44,130 nt of DNA from Pseudooceanicola sp. (GTDB lineage Bacteria > Pseudomonadota > Alphaproteobacteria > Rhodobacterales > Rhodobacteraceae). This document shows, piece by piece, positions 8,892-17,235 of this stretch; position 1 is the stretch's first letter; the number at the start of each line of letters is the position of its first letter. The position numbers and the translations under genes were made by a program. The stretch is taken from the NCBI GenBank assembly GCA_002709085.1, contig PAPR01000058.1, positions 1-44,130 on the forward strand, written 5' to 3'. The notes under the pieces are model-generated. The model searched no databases. It was given only the letters and a program-made list of their open reading frames with translations, and was not told the origin of the DNA.

Positions 8892-9447
8892 CAGGCAGCC
8901 CGCGCAGTCGGGACAGACGCCGGGAGAGCGCGACATCCTCCATGAGCGGAAGATCGGGATAACCACCCGCCGCTCGCAACTGCTCGGCGCGGATCAGCAG
9001 CCCCTGATCGCCGTAGGGCAGACCGAACAGGCGGCTGCGCAGATTGGCCCAGGCGGCGGTGATGCGCGCGCCGATGCCGGGATGGTCGAAAGCGAGCCGG
9101 AAGTACGCCGGAAGGGCCTCCTGCGATCCTGCGGCGGTCATGTGCGCGGCGACCGCATCGCTCCACCCCGGTGAGAGCTGCGTATCGGCATGCAGGATCA
9201 ACAGCCACTCGCCCCCGGCTGCATCCACACCGCGCCCGATCTGGCCGCCGCGTGAGGCCGCGCCGGTGATGACCATGGCCCCGATTTCGGCGGCGATGCG
9301 GGACGTCGCGTCGCTGGACCCGCCGTCGCTGACAATCAGCTCGCGGATCAACCCGGCATTCACCCCCTCCATCAGTGAGGCCGCGCATCCCGGCAGGGCG
9401 GTCTCTGCGTTCAGTGTCGGAATGATGATCGAAAGCGGGGCGCGCAT
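8743..9447 (-). CDS. Family 2 glycosyltransferase, TIGR04283-like
   Basis: 234 residues from the ATG at 9447; an in-frame start 45 bp upstream would add an unlikely leader. Begins APLSIIIPTLNAE, has the nucleotide-sugar binding SDGGSSD and the metal-binding HADTQLSPGW, and later GDQGLLIR and PLMEDVALSRRLSRL, all typical of GT-A enzymes. The overall pattern matches the short GT2 group often named after arsenosugar biosynthesis (TIGR04283). No arsenic gene is present nearby, so that name should not be taken as a function here. Its last 149 bases lie opposite the 3' end of the ABC exporter gene. The real sugar and acceptor are unknown. Confidence 0.85.
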   Translation of the reverse strand: MRAPLSIIIPTLNAETALPGCAASLMEGVNAGLIRELIVSDGGSSDATSRIAAEIGAMVITGAASRGGQIGRGVDAAGGEWLLILHADTQLSPGWSDAVAAHMTAAGSQEALPAYFRLAFDHPGIGARITAAWANLRSRLFGLPYGDQGLLIRAEQLRAAGGYPDLPLMEDVALSRRLSRLRGLPVTARTSFARYASEGWMRRGARNLLLLIRYLFGADPHVLAQAYRRSSRRS

Positions 9448-9509
9448 GGGTTTTGTCGGCGGTCCTAAGTGATATACCTCGGACAAACCCATGAGGGGAG
9501 AACCGGATC

Positions 9510-10286
9510 ATGACAAGGCAGAACAGCGACGAACACACCAGCGAAACCGGGTCCGAGGCGCGACAGGTGTTGCGCGTCACCGGCGGGGATGCCCGTGATT
9601 TCCTGCAGAACCTCGTTACCAATGATGTCGCGGGCATCGACAATGGGCCGGTCTACAGCGCCCTCCTGACCCCGCAGGGCAAGCTGATCGCGGACTTCAT
9701 CATGCTCGCCGAGGGGGATGCGATCCTGATCGACGTCGCCGCTGTCTGGGGGGCCACACTGTTACAACGGCTGAACATGTACCGGCTGCGCGCAGATGTG
9801 CAGATCAGCGATACCGAAATTCAAGTTCGGCGCGGAACGGGCGTTGCGCCCGAGGGCGCGGTGATAGACCCACGCGTTCCAGCGCTCGGCTGGCGGCTCT
9901 ACGGCGCCGAAAGCGGCGACGACGGCACGGATTGGGACGCGATCCGCGTCGCACAGGTGATCCCGCAAAGTGGCGTTGAGCTGAGCGGCGAGACCTTCAT
10001 CCTCGAAACCGGGTTCGAGAGGTTGAACGGCGTCGATTTCCGCAAGGGCTGCTACGTCGGTCAGGAGGTCACCGCGCGAATGAAGCACAAGACGGAGCTG
10101 CGCAAAGGGCTGACGAAAGTGCAAATCCTCGGACGCGCGCCGCCCGGTACCCCGATCACCCGCGATGGCAAACCGGTTGGCACCCTGTTTACGCAATCGG
10201 GAGAGGAAGCGCTGGCCTACCTGCGCTTTGATCGTATTGGCGAAGGTATGATCGCGGGCGAGGCGCGCTTGGCTCCGCTTGACTAG
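9510..10286 (+). CDS. ygfZ: YgfZ/GcvT-like folate-binding iron-sulfur repair protein
   Basis: 258 residues with the diagnostic YgfZ/CAF17 motif KGCYVGQEVTARMKHK (179-194), including the conserved Cys181. The N-terminal half (LQNLVTNDV, ALLTPQGKLIADF) is also typical. Family members bind tetrahydrofolate and help maintain some 4Fe-4S enzymes, such as MiaB. The start is supported by gaggggag 12-18 bp upstream. It runs divergently from the glycosyltransferase and converges on the elongation factor P gene, sharing with it a bidirectional terminator. Confidence 0.92.
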   Translation: MTRQNSDEHTSETGSEARQVLRVTGGDARDFLQNLVTNDVAGIDNGPVYSALLTPQGKLIADFIMLAEGDAILIDVAAVWGATLLQRLNMYRLRADVQISDTEIQVRRGTGVAPEGAVIDPRVPALGWRLYGAESGDDGTDWDAIRVAQVIPQSGVELSGETFILETGFERLNGVDFRKGCYVGQEVTARMKHKTELRKGLTKVQILGRAPPGTPITRDGKPVGTLFTQSGEEALAYLRFDRIGEGMIAGEARLAPLD

Positions 10287-10369
10287 AGCAGCGATGCCCG
10301 GCCCAGTTGCGGGCCTCAGCCATGCAGGCCGCGCAGATTTCCGTAAACGTCAGCCTGCCGATGAAATGA

Positions 10370-10397
10370 AAAACCCCGCCGGGTTCGGGCGGGGTTT
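10370..10397. terminator. Bidirectional terminator between ygfZ and efp
   Basis: A perfect 11-bp inverted repeat (aaaaccccgcc / ggcggggtttt) with a 6-base loop, giving T-runs on both strands. It is placed between two convergent stop codons. Confidence 0.9.
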
Positions 10398-10430
10398 TCA
10401 CCTCGGCAAAGCGTCATCGGTCGACCCGTT

Positions 10431-10994
10431 TCAGGCGCGCTCGGCGTATTCCATGGTTTCGGTGTTGACGATAATATCCTCGTCCTGTCCGACGAAGGGC
10501 GGCACCATGACCTTGACCCCGTTTTCGAGAATCGCGGGCTTGAAGCTGTTGGCCGCTGTCTGACCTTTGACCACCGGCTCTGTCTCGGCGATCTTGCAGG
10601 TGACTTTCTGCGGCAAGGTCGCGTTCAGCGCCTCACTATCGTAAAATTCGATGTGGATCGTCATGCCGTCCTGCAGGAAGGGGCGACGATCCCCGAGGAT
10701 GTCGGCAGGCAGTTCGATCTGGTCGTAGGTTTCCGTGTCCATGAAGGTCAAGGTTTCATCCGCTTCGAACAGGAACTGCATGTCTTTTTGATCAAGGCGC
10801 ACGCGCTCGACCTTGTCCGCAGAGCGGAAGCGTTCGTTCAGCTTGGAGCCGTTGCGCAGGTTCTTCATCTCGACCTGGGCAAACGCGCCGCCCTTGCCGG
10901 GCTTTACGTGGTCGACCTTCACCGCTGCCCAGAGACCGCCGTTGTGCTCAAGCACATTACCGGGCCGAATTTCGTTTCCGTTAATCTTGGGCAT
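10431..10994 (-). CDS. efp: Translation elongation factor P
   Basis: 187 residues, the standard EF-P length, with the KOW-like N-terminal domain followed by two OB-fold domains. The modification loop is [20 protein letters not shown], with Lys34 at the tip where many bacteria carry beta-lysine. EF-P binds between the P and E sites of the ribosome and relieves stalling at polyproline. No epmA or epmB gene lies in this window. The gene is monocistronic and ends at the shared terminator. Confidence 0.98.
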   Translation of the reverse strand: MPKINGNEIRPGNVLEHNGGLWAAVKVDHVKPGKGGAFAQVEMKNLRNGSKLNERFRSADKVERVRLDQKDMQFLFEADETLTFMDTETYDQIELPADILGDRRPFLQDGMTIHIEFYDSEALNATLPQKVTCKIAETEPVVKGQTAANSFKPAILENGVKVMVPPFVGQDEDIIVNTETMEYAERA

Positions 10995-11206
10995 GCCAGT
11001 TTCCGCCTACTCGGGTTGATCGCCATCAGTGCGGTCCTATATCTGGCCCTCACGTTTCTGACAAGAGATGGAGGGAATAGGATGACAGACACGAGCCATG
11101 CGTGTAGCGCATATCAGGGTTGATAAACTTACCGCCCCGAATCGACACAATTTCGCCATAAACGGCGGCACGCCCTAATCGCAAGAGCAATAACAAAGGT
11201 CGAAAC

Positions 11207-11527
11207 ATGAAAGATTTCGTTGACGGCACAGCATTCAACAATGAGCAGGGGAACCGTGCGCGCAAGCTTTTTGCCGCCGTGGTCCTGGCTGCCCTGGATG
11301 ATGCGATTGCCGATGACAAGAAGTACGGCAACGGTCCGGAACAGATTGCACGTTGGGCTCGCTCGCGCGATGGCCGCGAAGTGTTGAGCTGTGCGGGCAT
11401 TGATCCGAACGAACGTGTGGTGAATGGTCTGATGGACTTTGTCTCTCGGGGTGTGCGCACCTCTGTCGCGCTGTCGCGTGAAGAGAGCGAGCGTCGCCAT
11501 GCCGCAGAACAGGCCGACGCCGCCTGA
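11207..11527 (+). CDS. Small conserved Rhodobacterales protein, DUF6280-like
   Basis: 106 residues, hydrophilic and largely helical, with KLFAAVVLAALDDAIADDKKYGNG and RDGREVLSCAGIDPNERV as the most conserved-looking parts. From memory this resembles a family (DUF6280) restricted to Rhodobacterales; the name is uncertain and no function is known to me. An aaaggtcg Shine-Dalgarno-like sequence lies in front of the start, and its own terminator follows, so it is an independently expressed gene. Confidence 0.75.
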   Translation: MKDFVDGTAFNNEQGNRARKLFAAVVLAALDDAIADDKKYGNGPEQIARWARSRDGREVLSCAGIDPNERVVNGLMDFVSRGVRTSVALSREESERRHAAEQADAA

Positions 11528-11550
11528 CAGGCGCATCGACCACCTCTATT

Positions 11551-11577
11551 AACGCGCCTTTCGGGGTGCGTTTTTTT
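11551..11577 (+). terminator. Rho-independent terminator after the DUF6280-like gene
   Basis: Stem aacgcgcc / ggggtgcgtt with a short central loop followed by seven T residues, 24 bp after the stop codon. Confidence 0.8.
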
Positions 11578-11609
11578 ATGGTCTTACGCAACTGACAGCG
11601 GAGGCCGGA

Positions 11610-13070
11610 ATGACAGCACGCGCGATCATGATCCAAGGCACGGGATCCAACGTGGGGAAATCCATGTTGGTGGCGGGCCTTGCACGTGCCTTTGCGGACC
11701 GCGGCCTTCGTGTGCGCCCGTTCAAGCCGCAGAACATGTCCAACAACGCCGCCGTGACCGAGGATGGCGGTGAGATCGGGCGCGCGCAGGCCTTGCAGGC
11801 GCGTGCCGCCCGCGTGCCCCCCCGCATTGACATGAACCCGGTCCTCCTGAAGCCCGAGACCGACACAGGCGCGCAGGTCATCCTGCAAGGTCAGCGCTAT
11901 GCAACGCTGAGCGCGCGCGATTACGCCCGCGAGAAACCTCGGCTCATGGGGGCGATCCTTGAAAGTTTCGCGCGGCTCGCTGCCGAGGCCGACCTCGTGG
12001 TGATCGAAGGCGCGGGCAGTCCGGCCGAGATCAACCTGCGCGCTGGTGATCTGGCCAACATGGGCTTTGCCGAGGCCGCCGACATCCCCGTCATTCTGGT
12101 CGGCGACATCGACCGGGGCGGCGTCATCGCGCAGATCGTCGGGACGCAGGCGGTCCTGAGCGATGGCGATGCGGCGCGGATCAAGGGCTTTGCGGTGAAC
12201 CGGTTTCGCGGCGACCCGAGCCTGTTCGACGCCGGAATGGACGAGATCGCAAAACGCACGGGCTGGCCCGCCCTCGGTCTGGTGCCATGGTTCGATGATG
12301 CCTGGCGCTTGCCGGCGGAGGATGTGATGGACCTCACCTCCGGCCCTTCAGCCGGGACGTTCAAGATCGCGGTGCCGCGGCTCAACCGGATCGCCAATTT
12401 CGACGACCTCGATCCCTTGTCGGCAGAACCCGGCGTGACGCTGCGCATCGTGGAGGCGGGGCAGCCCCTGCCCGGCGATGCCGATCTGGTCCTGATCCCC
12501 GGCACCAAGGCGACGATCGCCGATCTGGACCATCTGCGCGCCCAGGGCTGGGACATCGACATCGCCGCCCATGTCCGGCGCGGCGGCCATGTGATGGGGC
12601 TGTGTGGCGGCTACCAGATTCTGGGCAAATGGATCAGCGACCCACAGGGAATTGAAGGGCGCGTTGGCCGCTGGCCGGGATTGGGCCTGCTTGACGTAGA
12701 AACCGTGATGCAACCGGCCAAGCAGGTGAGGATCAGCGCCGCGCTGCACCGCGACAGCGGGTTGGCGGTTTCAGGCTATGAGATCCACTTGGGCTATACG
12801 CGCGGCACGGATTGCGACCGCGCGTTCCTGCGGCTGTCCGATGGGCGAAACGAGGGGGCCGCGTCCCCCGATGGTCGGGTCCGGGGCTGCTATATCCACG
12901 GGCTTTATGCGTCGGATGCATTCCGGGCGGCAGACCTCGCCCGGATGGGGGGCGTCTCTGGGGTGGACTACGAGGGCGGGGTCGAGGCGACGCTCGACAA
13001 GCTCGCCGCCCATGTGAGCAGGCACCTTGATCTGGATCGGATCTGGGAGTTGGCGGGACCGGTCCGTTAG
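11610..13070 (+). CDS. cobQ: Cobyric acid synthase (adenosylcobyrinate amidotransferase)
   Basis: 486 residues. The N-terminal ATP-binding domain opens with [19 protein letters not shown] and [12 protein letters not shown], both hallmarks of CobQ/CbiP. The C-terminal class I glutamine amidotransferase domain has its nucleophile Cys332 in [14 protein letters not shown] and a later His-containing [12 protein letters not shown]. The enzyme amidates the b, d, e and g side chains of adenosylcobyrinic diamide in cobalamin synthesis. No other cob gene adjoins it here. A 14-bp imperfect tandem repeat (ccggtcNgttagcg, 13059-13086) includes the stop codon. Confidence 0.97.
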   Translation: MTARAIMIQGTGSNVGKSMLVAGLARAFADRGLRVRPFKPQNMSNNAAVTEDGGEIGRAQALQARAARVPPRIDMNPVLLKPETDTGAQVILQGQRYATLSARDYAREKPRLMGAILESFARLAAEADLVVIEGAGSPAEINLRAGDLANMGFAEAADIPVILVGDIDRGGVIAQIVGTQAVLSDGDAARIKGFAVNRFRGDPSLFDAGMDEIAKRTGWPALGLVPWFDDAWRLPAEDVMDLTSGPSAGTFKIAVPRLNRIANFDDLDPLSAEPGVTLRIVEAGQPLPGDADLVLIPGTKATIADLDHLRAQGWDIDIAAHVRRGGHVMGLCGGYQILGKWISDPQGIEGRVGRWPGLGLLDVETVMQPAKQVRISAALHRDSGLAVSGYEIHLGYTRGTDCDRAFLRLSDGRNEGAASPDGRVRGCYIHGLYASDAFRAADLARMGGVSGVDYEGGVEATLDKLAAHVSRHLDLDRIWELAGPVR

Positions 13071-13262
13071 CGCCGGTCTGTTAGCGTAGGTTGATGTGAA
13101 CGGCGCACAGTCATGACTCGTGACCGCCCCGCCCTGCTGCTATTGGCCGAGATGCCCGCCAAGCCGCGCGTGTATCAGGACGACGCACGCTGCGTCGGCC
13201 ACGCGACTGGCTACCATTAAGCACGTGCAACGGATCGACCCTCGCGACCCGAACACTGGCCT

Positions 13263-14729
13263 CTATCGCATGTCCTGCGCGGTAAGCGCGCGATGAATCT
13301 CCCGGCGAACCAGCTTGCGGACGTTGCGGGTGATGCGTTCGCCAAGCGCGCCCTGAAGCTCCTGACGCACGATTTCGGACACGAGGTCACGCAACATGGA
13401 TTCGTCCAACAGCGTCGAGTCTTCGGCGGTCAGGGTCTGGCGGTCCTCTTCGGCCATCACGAAATCGTCCTGTTCGGTCGATGTGGCGCCGGGCAGATCA
13501 TCCTCCCACTCCGCCGATCTGTCCTGCGCATCGCTTTCAAGGTTCATGTCGCTGGTCTGGTAGGTGTCGAAACGGTCGAAATCGTCATGAGTCCCCTCGT
13601 AGGTCTCGTCGTATTCCTCATCATCCGCTTGCAGGGCGGCCGACGACTCCTCTGCCCCATCGGGGGCGGCGCTGATGATCTCACTCTCCGCCCAGGACAC
13701 CTCAAGAGTGTCGGGATCCTCGCGCTCACTGCCATCCAGACCATCCCTTTCGTCGACAATCCGGCTGGTGGTCCACACCGCCTTCCCCTGCGGTTCGGGT
13801 GCGAGATCGGTGTCATCGTCCGCCTCGGGGTCCCAATCGCCACCGTCGGTCGTGACGACTTTTTCCACATCCGCGATACGCTGCCCGAGGGACGAGACGC
13901 CGCTGCGGCGCAAGAACGTCGGAATCCGGGGCGTTGTGGCTGCTGCGTCCGCATCGTGTTGGTCAGCGCTATCAAGCGGAGCGTTGTCACTGGCCACCGG
14001 GTGATCCTGCTCGCTCGTCCGGGATGCGGCGGTCAGGGTCAGGCGGCTGCGGTCGCGGGCGGTTGCGTCTTTGTCGTCGGTGTTGATGCTCGGATCAGCG
14101 TGATCGCCGGCATCGTCGCTGGCCGCCTCGTCAAATCGCGCATTCTCGGCAAAGGCCGCATCGCCATGCAACTCCTCGCTACTCGTCTCGTCCATAGCAT
14201 CGTCAGTTGGGGTCTCCGCAGTATCTGCCAGTCCCTGCCCCGCCGCCCCGTTCGGATTGGCGACCCCGAGAGCCACAAGCGCGGCGGAAATCGTCTCATC
14301 ATCGAGCACAGGTTCAGCAGGTTTCGGCACGCTCACGGCGGCGATACCGACCGGGCGGGGCCGCTCTGCCTGCTTGACCCCGGCGGCGCGGACCCGTTCC
14401 ATCAGCACCAGAAGGTCGGCTTCCTCTTCCGCCTCCTCGGCATGGATGAAATCCGCCTCGCGCGTGGCGGGATCATGCGTGTCGGCTGTGTGCCGCTCGG
14501 GTACCTGCGGAACAGGTGCCACCTTGCCCTCGGCATGGGAATTCACCGGCACCCGCTGTGACGGAGTCAATAGCAGACGGTCATCGCTTGCTGGCACCTC
14601 TGTCGGAGCGGAAGACGAATTGGACCGCACCTGAGGCTCGCGTGTCTGGGCGCGAACCTCCTCGGACACGAGTTTGCGGATAGAGGACAGCACATCCTCG
14701 ATCTGCACGTTGGTTACAGAATCTGACAT
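13263..14729 (-). CDS. PopZ-like (DUF2497-type) acidic polar scaffold candidate
   Basis: 488 residues in three parts. A short N-terminal amphipathic helix (VQIEDVLSSIRKLVSEE, about 8-24) resembles the client-binding helix of PopZ (a MEEILASIRRII-like pattern). A roughly 400-residue Asp/Glu-rich, low-complexity linker follows. The last 45 residues (DESMLRDLVSEIVRQELQ then RNVRKLVRREIHRAL) resemble the DUF2497 oligomerisation helices. In Caulobacter and relatives popZ lies next to valS and often near tolC, and here the gene follows tolC. PopZ forms a polar matrix that anchors the centromere complex. The linker is much longer than in Caulobacter PopZ (177 residues in total), so homology rests on both ends and synteny. 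Confidence 0.65.
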   Translation of the reverse strand: MSDSVTNVQIEDVLSSIRKLVSEEVRAQTREPQVRSNSSSAPTEVPASDDRLLLTPSQRVPVNSHAEGKVAPVPQVPERHTADTHDPATREADFIHAEEAEEEADLLVLMERVRAAGVKQAERPRPVGIAAVSVPKPAEPVLDDETISAALVALGVANPNGAAGQGLADTAETPTDDAMDETSSEELHGDAAFAENARFDEAASDDAGDHADPSINTDDKDATARDRSRLTLTAASRTSEQDHPVASDNAPLDSADQHDADAAATTPRIPTFLRRSGVSSLGQRIADVEKVVTTDGGDWDPEADDDTDLAPEPQGKAVWTTSRIVDERDGLDGSEREDPDTLEVSWAESEIISAAPDGAEESSAALQADDEEYDETYEGTHDDFDRFDTYQTSDMNLESDAQDRSAEWEDDLPGATSTEQDDFVMAEEDRQTLTAEDSTLLDESMLRDLVSEIVRQELQGALGERITRNVRKLVRREIHRALTAQDMR

Positions 14730-14802
14730 CTCATTCCAGCCGAACTTGCCTCCACGTCAAAATAACGCGTCGGGCGGTTTTTCTCAATGGATGCGGCTAA
14801 TT

Positions 14803-16227
14803 TTACTCTTTACCTACGCGGCGCAGAACACGATCGAGCTTTTTGCCCTGTTCGCTCAGACCAGCCGGAGCATCCTTGACCAAGTTGTAATAGCCCGCCG
14901 GGTCGTAAATTCTGACCTTGAGCTTCAGCTTCTGAGCGGTGAGTTCTCCCATCGCCGAGAGCAGGGTATAGCCTGCACTCAATTCGTCAACCTGCGCGGA
15001 AATCAAATTCGCCCGCGCGTCGAGAAGTTCCTGTTCTGCGTTCAGCACGTCCAACGTCGTGCGCGCGCCGAGCGTGGCCTCTTCGCGGACCCCGCGAAAG
15101 GCGACCTGTGCCGCGCGGACTTGCTGCTGGCTGGCCTGGATCGAAGCCTGTCCGACCTCCAGGGTGGCCAGCGCATTGCCGACAGCCTGGCGCAGCTGGT
15201 GCGACACCACATGCAGGTTCGCCCGCGAGGCGTCACGGTTCTGCATCGCCTGACGCTGAAGCGACGACAGCCGCCCACCGGCATAGATCGTCTGGGACGC
15301 CGCCAGCCCGACCGAGGCATTGCGCCCGTGCGCAGCCGTCCCGAGGTTGTCGGTCAACCCGACGCGCCCCGTCAGCGACAGCGTCGGACTTAGCGCCGCA
15401 TCGGCCAGATCGACCCGCAGGTCGGAAATGGATGCCTGGCGACGCGCCTGGGCCATGTCGGGGTGCTGTCGCAGTGCAGCCGCGCTGGCCGCGTCGAGCG
15501 ACCGTGGCAAACCACGCAGGCCGCCGGCGGGCGCGAGACGTTGCGGGGAATGACCGACCGCGGCGAGGTATTCCAGTTTCGCTTGCGCGAGATCGCCCTG
15601 CGCGGCGGCGAGTCCGGACCTGGCGGCGGCGAGGCGCGCCTCGGCCAGCGCGACATCGGTGCGCGTCACTTCACCCACCTCGAACCTGTCCCGAGCGGCC
15701 CGCAGCTCTTGCGTGATAAGGCGCGAGTTGCTCTGACGAAGGGCTACAAATTCCGAGAACCGGCGCACGTTCAAATAGGCCCGCACCGCACGCAGCAGCA
15801 CTTGTTGTTCCAGCGAGGTCAGGCCCTCGCGAGTCGCCAGCACCGTTTCCTTGGCGATCTCGACTCCCAGCGCGTTGCGTCCGCCGTCGAAAAGCACAAG
15901 CTCGGCAGAGAGGTTGATCCCCGCCGTCGTGCTGGCGGAATTGACCAACCGAAACCCGGATGCGGTTGAGGCGTTAGCCCCGAAATCGCGCGCCAGGTTG
16001 GCGGACCAGTTGACCACCGGCCGGACAGCGGCCAGTGCCTGTGCAACGCCCTCGTCGGCGGCTCGCAGCAAGGCCCGGTTCTGCTCCAGCAGGCCGGAGT
16101 GTTCGTAGGCTGCCGCGAGCGCATCCGCCAGCGTCTCTGCCCGCGCCATTGTCGGCGCAAACGCAGTGCCCATGACCAAGGTCAACGCGGTCGCGGTCAC
16201 CTTCATCTTTTGTTTTAAACTGCTCAT
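14803..16227 (-). CDS. TolC family outer membrane efflux protein
   Basis: 474 residues from the ATG at 16227. The first 24 residues are a signal peptide (basic start, hydrophobic core, cleavage after MARA). The mature part has the two-fold TolC repeat: ETLADALAAAYEHSGLLEQNRALLRAADEGV at the start of repeat one and the YLAAVGHSP and TTLDVLNAEQELLDARANLISAQ helices later. It would form a trimeric tunnel serving type I secretion and RND pumps. The methyltransferase homologue is 34 bp upstream on the same strand and the PopZ-like gene 73 bp downstream, an arrangement common in alphaproteobacteria. Confidence 0.93.
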   Translation of the reverse strand: MSSLKQKMKVTATALTLVMGTAFAPTMARAETLADALAAAYEHSGLLEQNRALLRAADEGVAQALAAVRPVVNWSANLARDFGANASTASGFRLVNSASTTAGINLSAELVLFDGGRNALGVEIAKETVLATREGLTSLEQQVLLRAVRAYLNVRRFSEFVALRQSNSRLITQELRAARDRFEVGEVTRTDVALAEARLAAARSGLAAAQGDLAQAKLEYLAAVGHSPQRLAPAGGLRGLPRSLDAASAAALRQHPDMAQARRQASISDLRVDLADAALSPTLSLTGRVGLTDNLGTAAHGRNASVGLAASQTIYAGGRLSSLQRQAMQNRDASRANLHVVSHQLRQAVGNALATLEVGQASIQASQQQVRAAQVAFRGVREEATLGARTTLDVLNAEQELLDARANLISAQVDELSAGYTLLSAMGELTAQKLKLKVRIYDPAGYYNLVKDAPAGLSEQGKKLDRVLRRVGKE

Positions 16228-16261
16228 CTCAATGCCCCTGTGCCTTCTCGGCCAAATATCC

Positions 16262-16915
16262 CTAGAGAGCGAATGCCCGCTCCGCCTGAAATCCCGGCAG
16301 AACCGGCGCCCCGGCATTGAACGCAAAGCGCCAACTTATCGCCCCGTCGATGCAATAGCCGACCCTGACCGTGCCCAGCCGCCCTTCTGCGAACAGCGCC
16401 ACGATGCGGCCGCCCTCCTTGAGCTGCGCCGAGATGCCTTCGGGCAATGTCTCTACCGCGCCTTGGATAACGATCACGTCATAGGGGCCGTGTTCCGGCG
16501 CGCCATCGGCCAGGGCCCCCTCGTGCAAAATGACGTTGTCCGCACTGACATCGCTGAGCGCCGACTGGGCATCCGCCCGCAGGCTGTCATCTTCCTCGAC
16601 GGCGATCACCGCCTCGGCGAGACGCGCGATAATCGCAGAAGAGTATCCCGTCCCTGCCCCAAGATTAAGCACCAGGTCATTCGACTTGATATCGACCGCA
16701 TCCAGCATCTTGGCCAGGGTTCGCGGTTCGAGCATGACCCGCCCCTTTCCGAGGTCGATGTTGTCGCCGAGGTAGGCCGCATCCTGACGAGCGCGCGGCA
16801 CGAAAACCTCGCGCGGCACGGACAACATGGCGTCGATGATCGGAAACTTGGTCACGTCTGAGGGCCGAACCTGCGTATCGACCATCATGGTGCGGCGGGC
16901 CGCGAAATCTGTCAT
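16262..16915 (-). CDS. Protein-L-isoaspartate methyltransferase homologue, diverged
   Basis: 217 residues from the ATG at 16915, with the SAM-binding [18 protein letters not shown], an acidic [10 protein letters not shown] strand end and an [12 protein letters not shown] strand, all as in PCMT-type enzymes. The region that in true isoaspartyl methyltransferases reads like TISQP reads GRVMLEP here, so substrate binding must differ and repair activity is uncertain. It is the first gene of a probable operon with tolC. The association with tolC recurs in alphaproteobacteria, which hints at a role near the envelope or secretion, but this is inference. Confidence 0.85.
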   Translation of the reverse strand: MTDFAARRTMMVDTQVRPSDVTKFPIIDAMLSVPREVFVPRARQDAAYLGDNIDLGKGRVMLEPRTLAKMLDAVDIKSNDLVLNLGAGTGYSSAIIARLAEAVIAVEEDDSLRADAQSALSDVSADNVILHEGALADGAPEHGPYDVIVIQGAVETLPEGISAQLKEGGRIVALFAEGRLGTVRVGYCIDGAISWRFAFNAGAPVLPGFQAERAFAL

Positions 16916-17094
16916 GCTATACGAGCCTGTTCGGAATTGATTTGCCGTAGTTTTGACACATCTCCCACAGTTGGGCAACGGTTCCGGCCCTCTCTGCATA
17001 CCGCTCGCCGGAATAAACCCGCGAGCGTTGCAGAGATGCGCCTTGCCGCTTGCAGCCCGCCCCGAGATCGGCTAACCCACGCAGACCGTTCCGA

Positions 17095-17168
17095 GGCGAG
17101 TTGGCGGAGTGGTTACGCAGCGGATTGCAAATCCGTGTACACCGGTTCGATTCCGGTACTCGCCTCCA
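17095..17168 (+). tRNA. tRNA-Cys (GCA)
   Basis: A full cloverleaf is visible: acceptor stem ggcgagt / actcgcc, anticodon stem-loop with loop ttgcaaa giving anticodon GCA, T-arm around ggttcgattcc, and an encoded CCA at 17166-17168. The 3' end is the attachment site of the adjacent integrative island, and the island's end restores the tRNA sequence exactly. Confidence 0.96.
17152..17168 (+). repeat. attL: left attachment repeat in the tRNA-Cys 3' end
   Basis: The 17-bp sequence tccggtactcgcctcca is repeated exactly at 26436-26452. It covers part of the T-arm, the acceptor strand and CCA of the tRNA, the usual target of tyrosine integrases. The integrase gene starts 67 bp further right. Confidence 0.88.
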
Positions 17169-17207
17169 TTTACTTCTAAATCAACGGGTTAGGGGCTGAA
17201 TAGCCGG

Positions 17208-17229
17208 GTGTGACACAAAGTGGGACACA
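17208..17229 (+). repeat. Paired gtgNgacaca repeats inside the left island end
   Basis: Two direct decamers, gtgtgacaca and gtgggacaca, separated by two bases. Three relatives lie just inside the right end (26343-26375) in the same orientation. Their position between attachment core and integrase, and near the other core, fits arm-type integrase or excisionase binding sites. Confidence 0.6.
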
Positions 17230-17235
17230 CGCCCT

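Noticed and set aside
13113..13220. 35-codon ORF between cobQ and the PopZ-like gene
   Set aside because: No Shine-Dalgarno sequence and no recognisable pattern; could be chance.
13293..14561. Long open frame (about 420 codons) antisense to the PopZ-like gene
   Set aside because: Results from the acidic, GC-rich codons of the real gene; no ribosome site and no recognisable domain.
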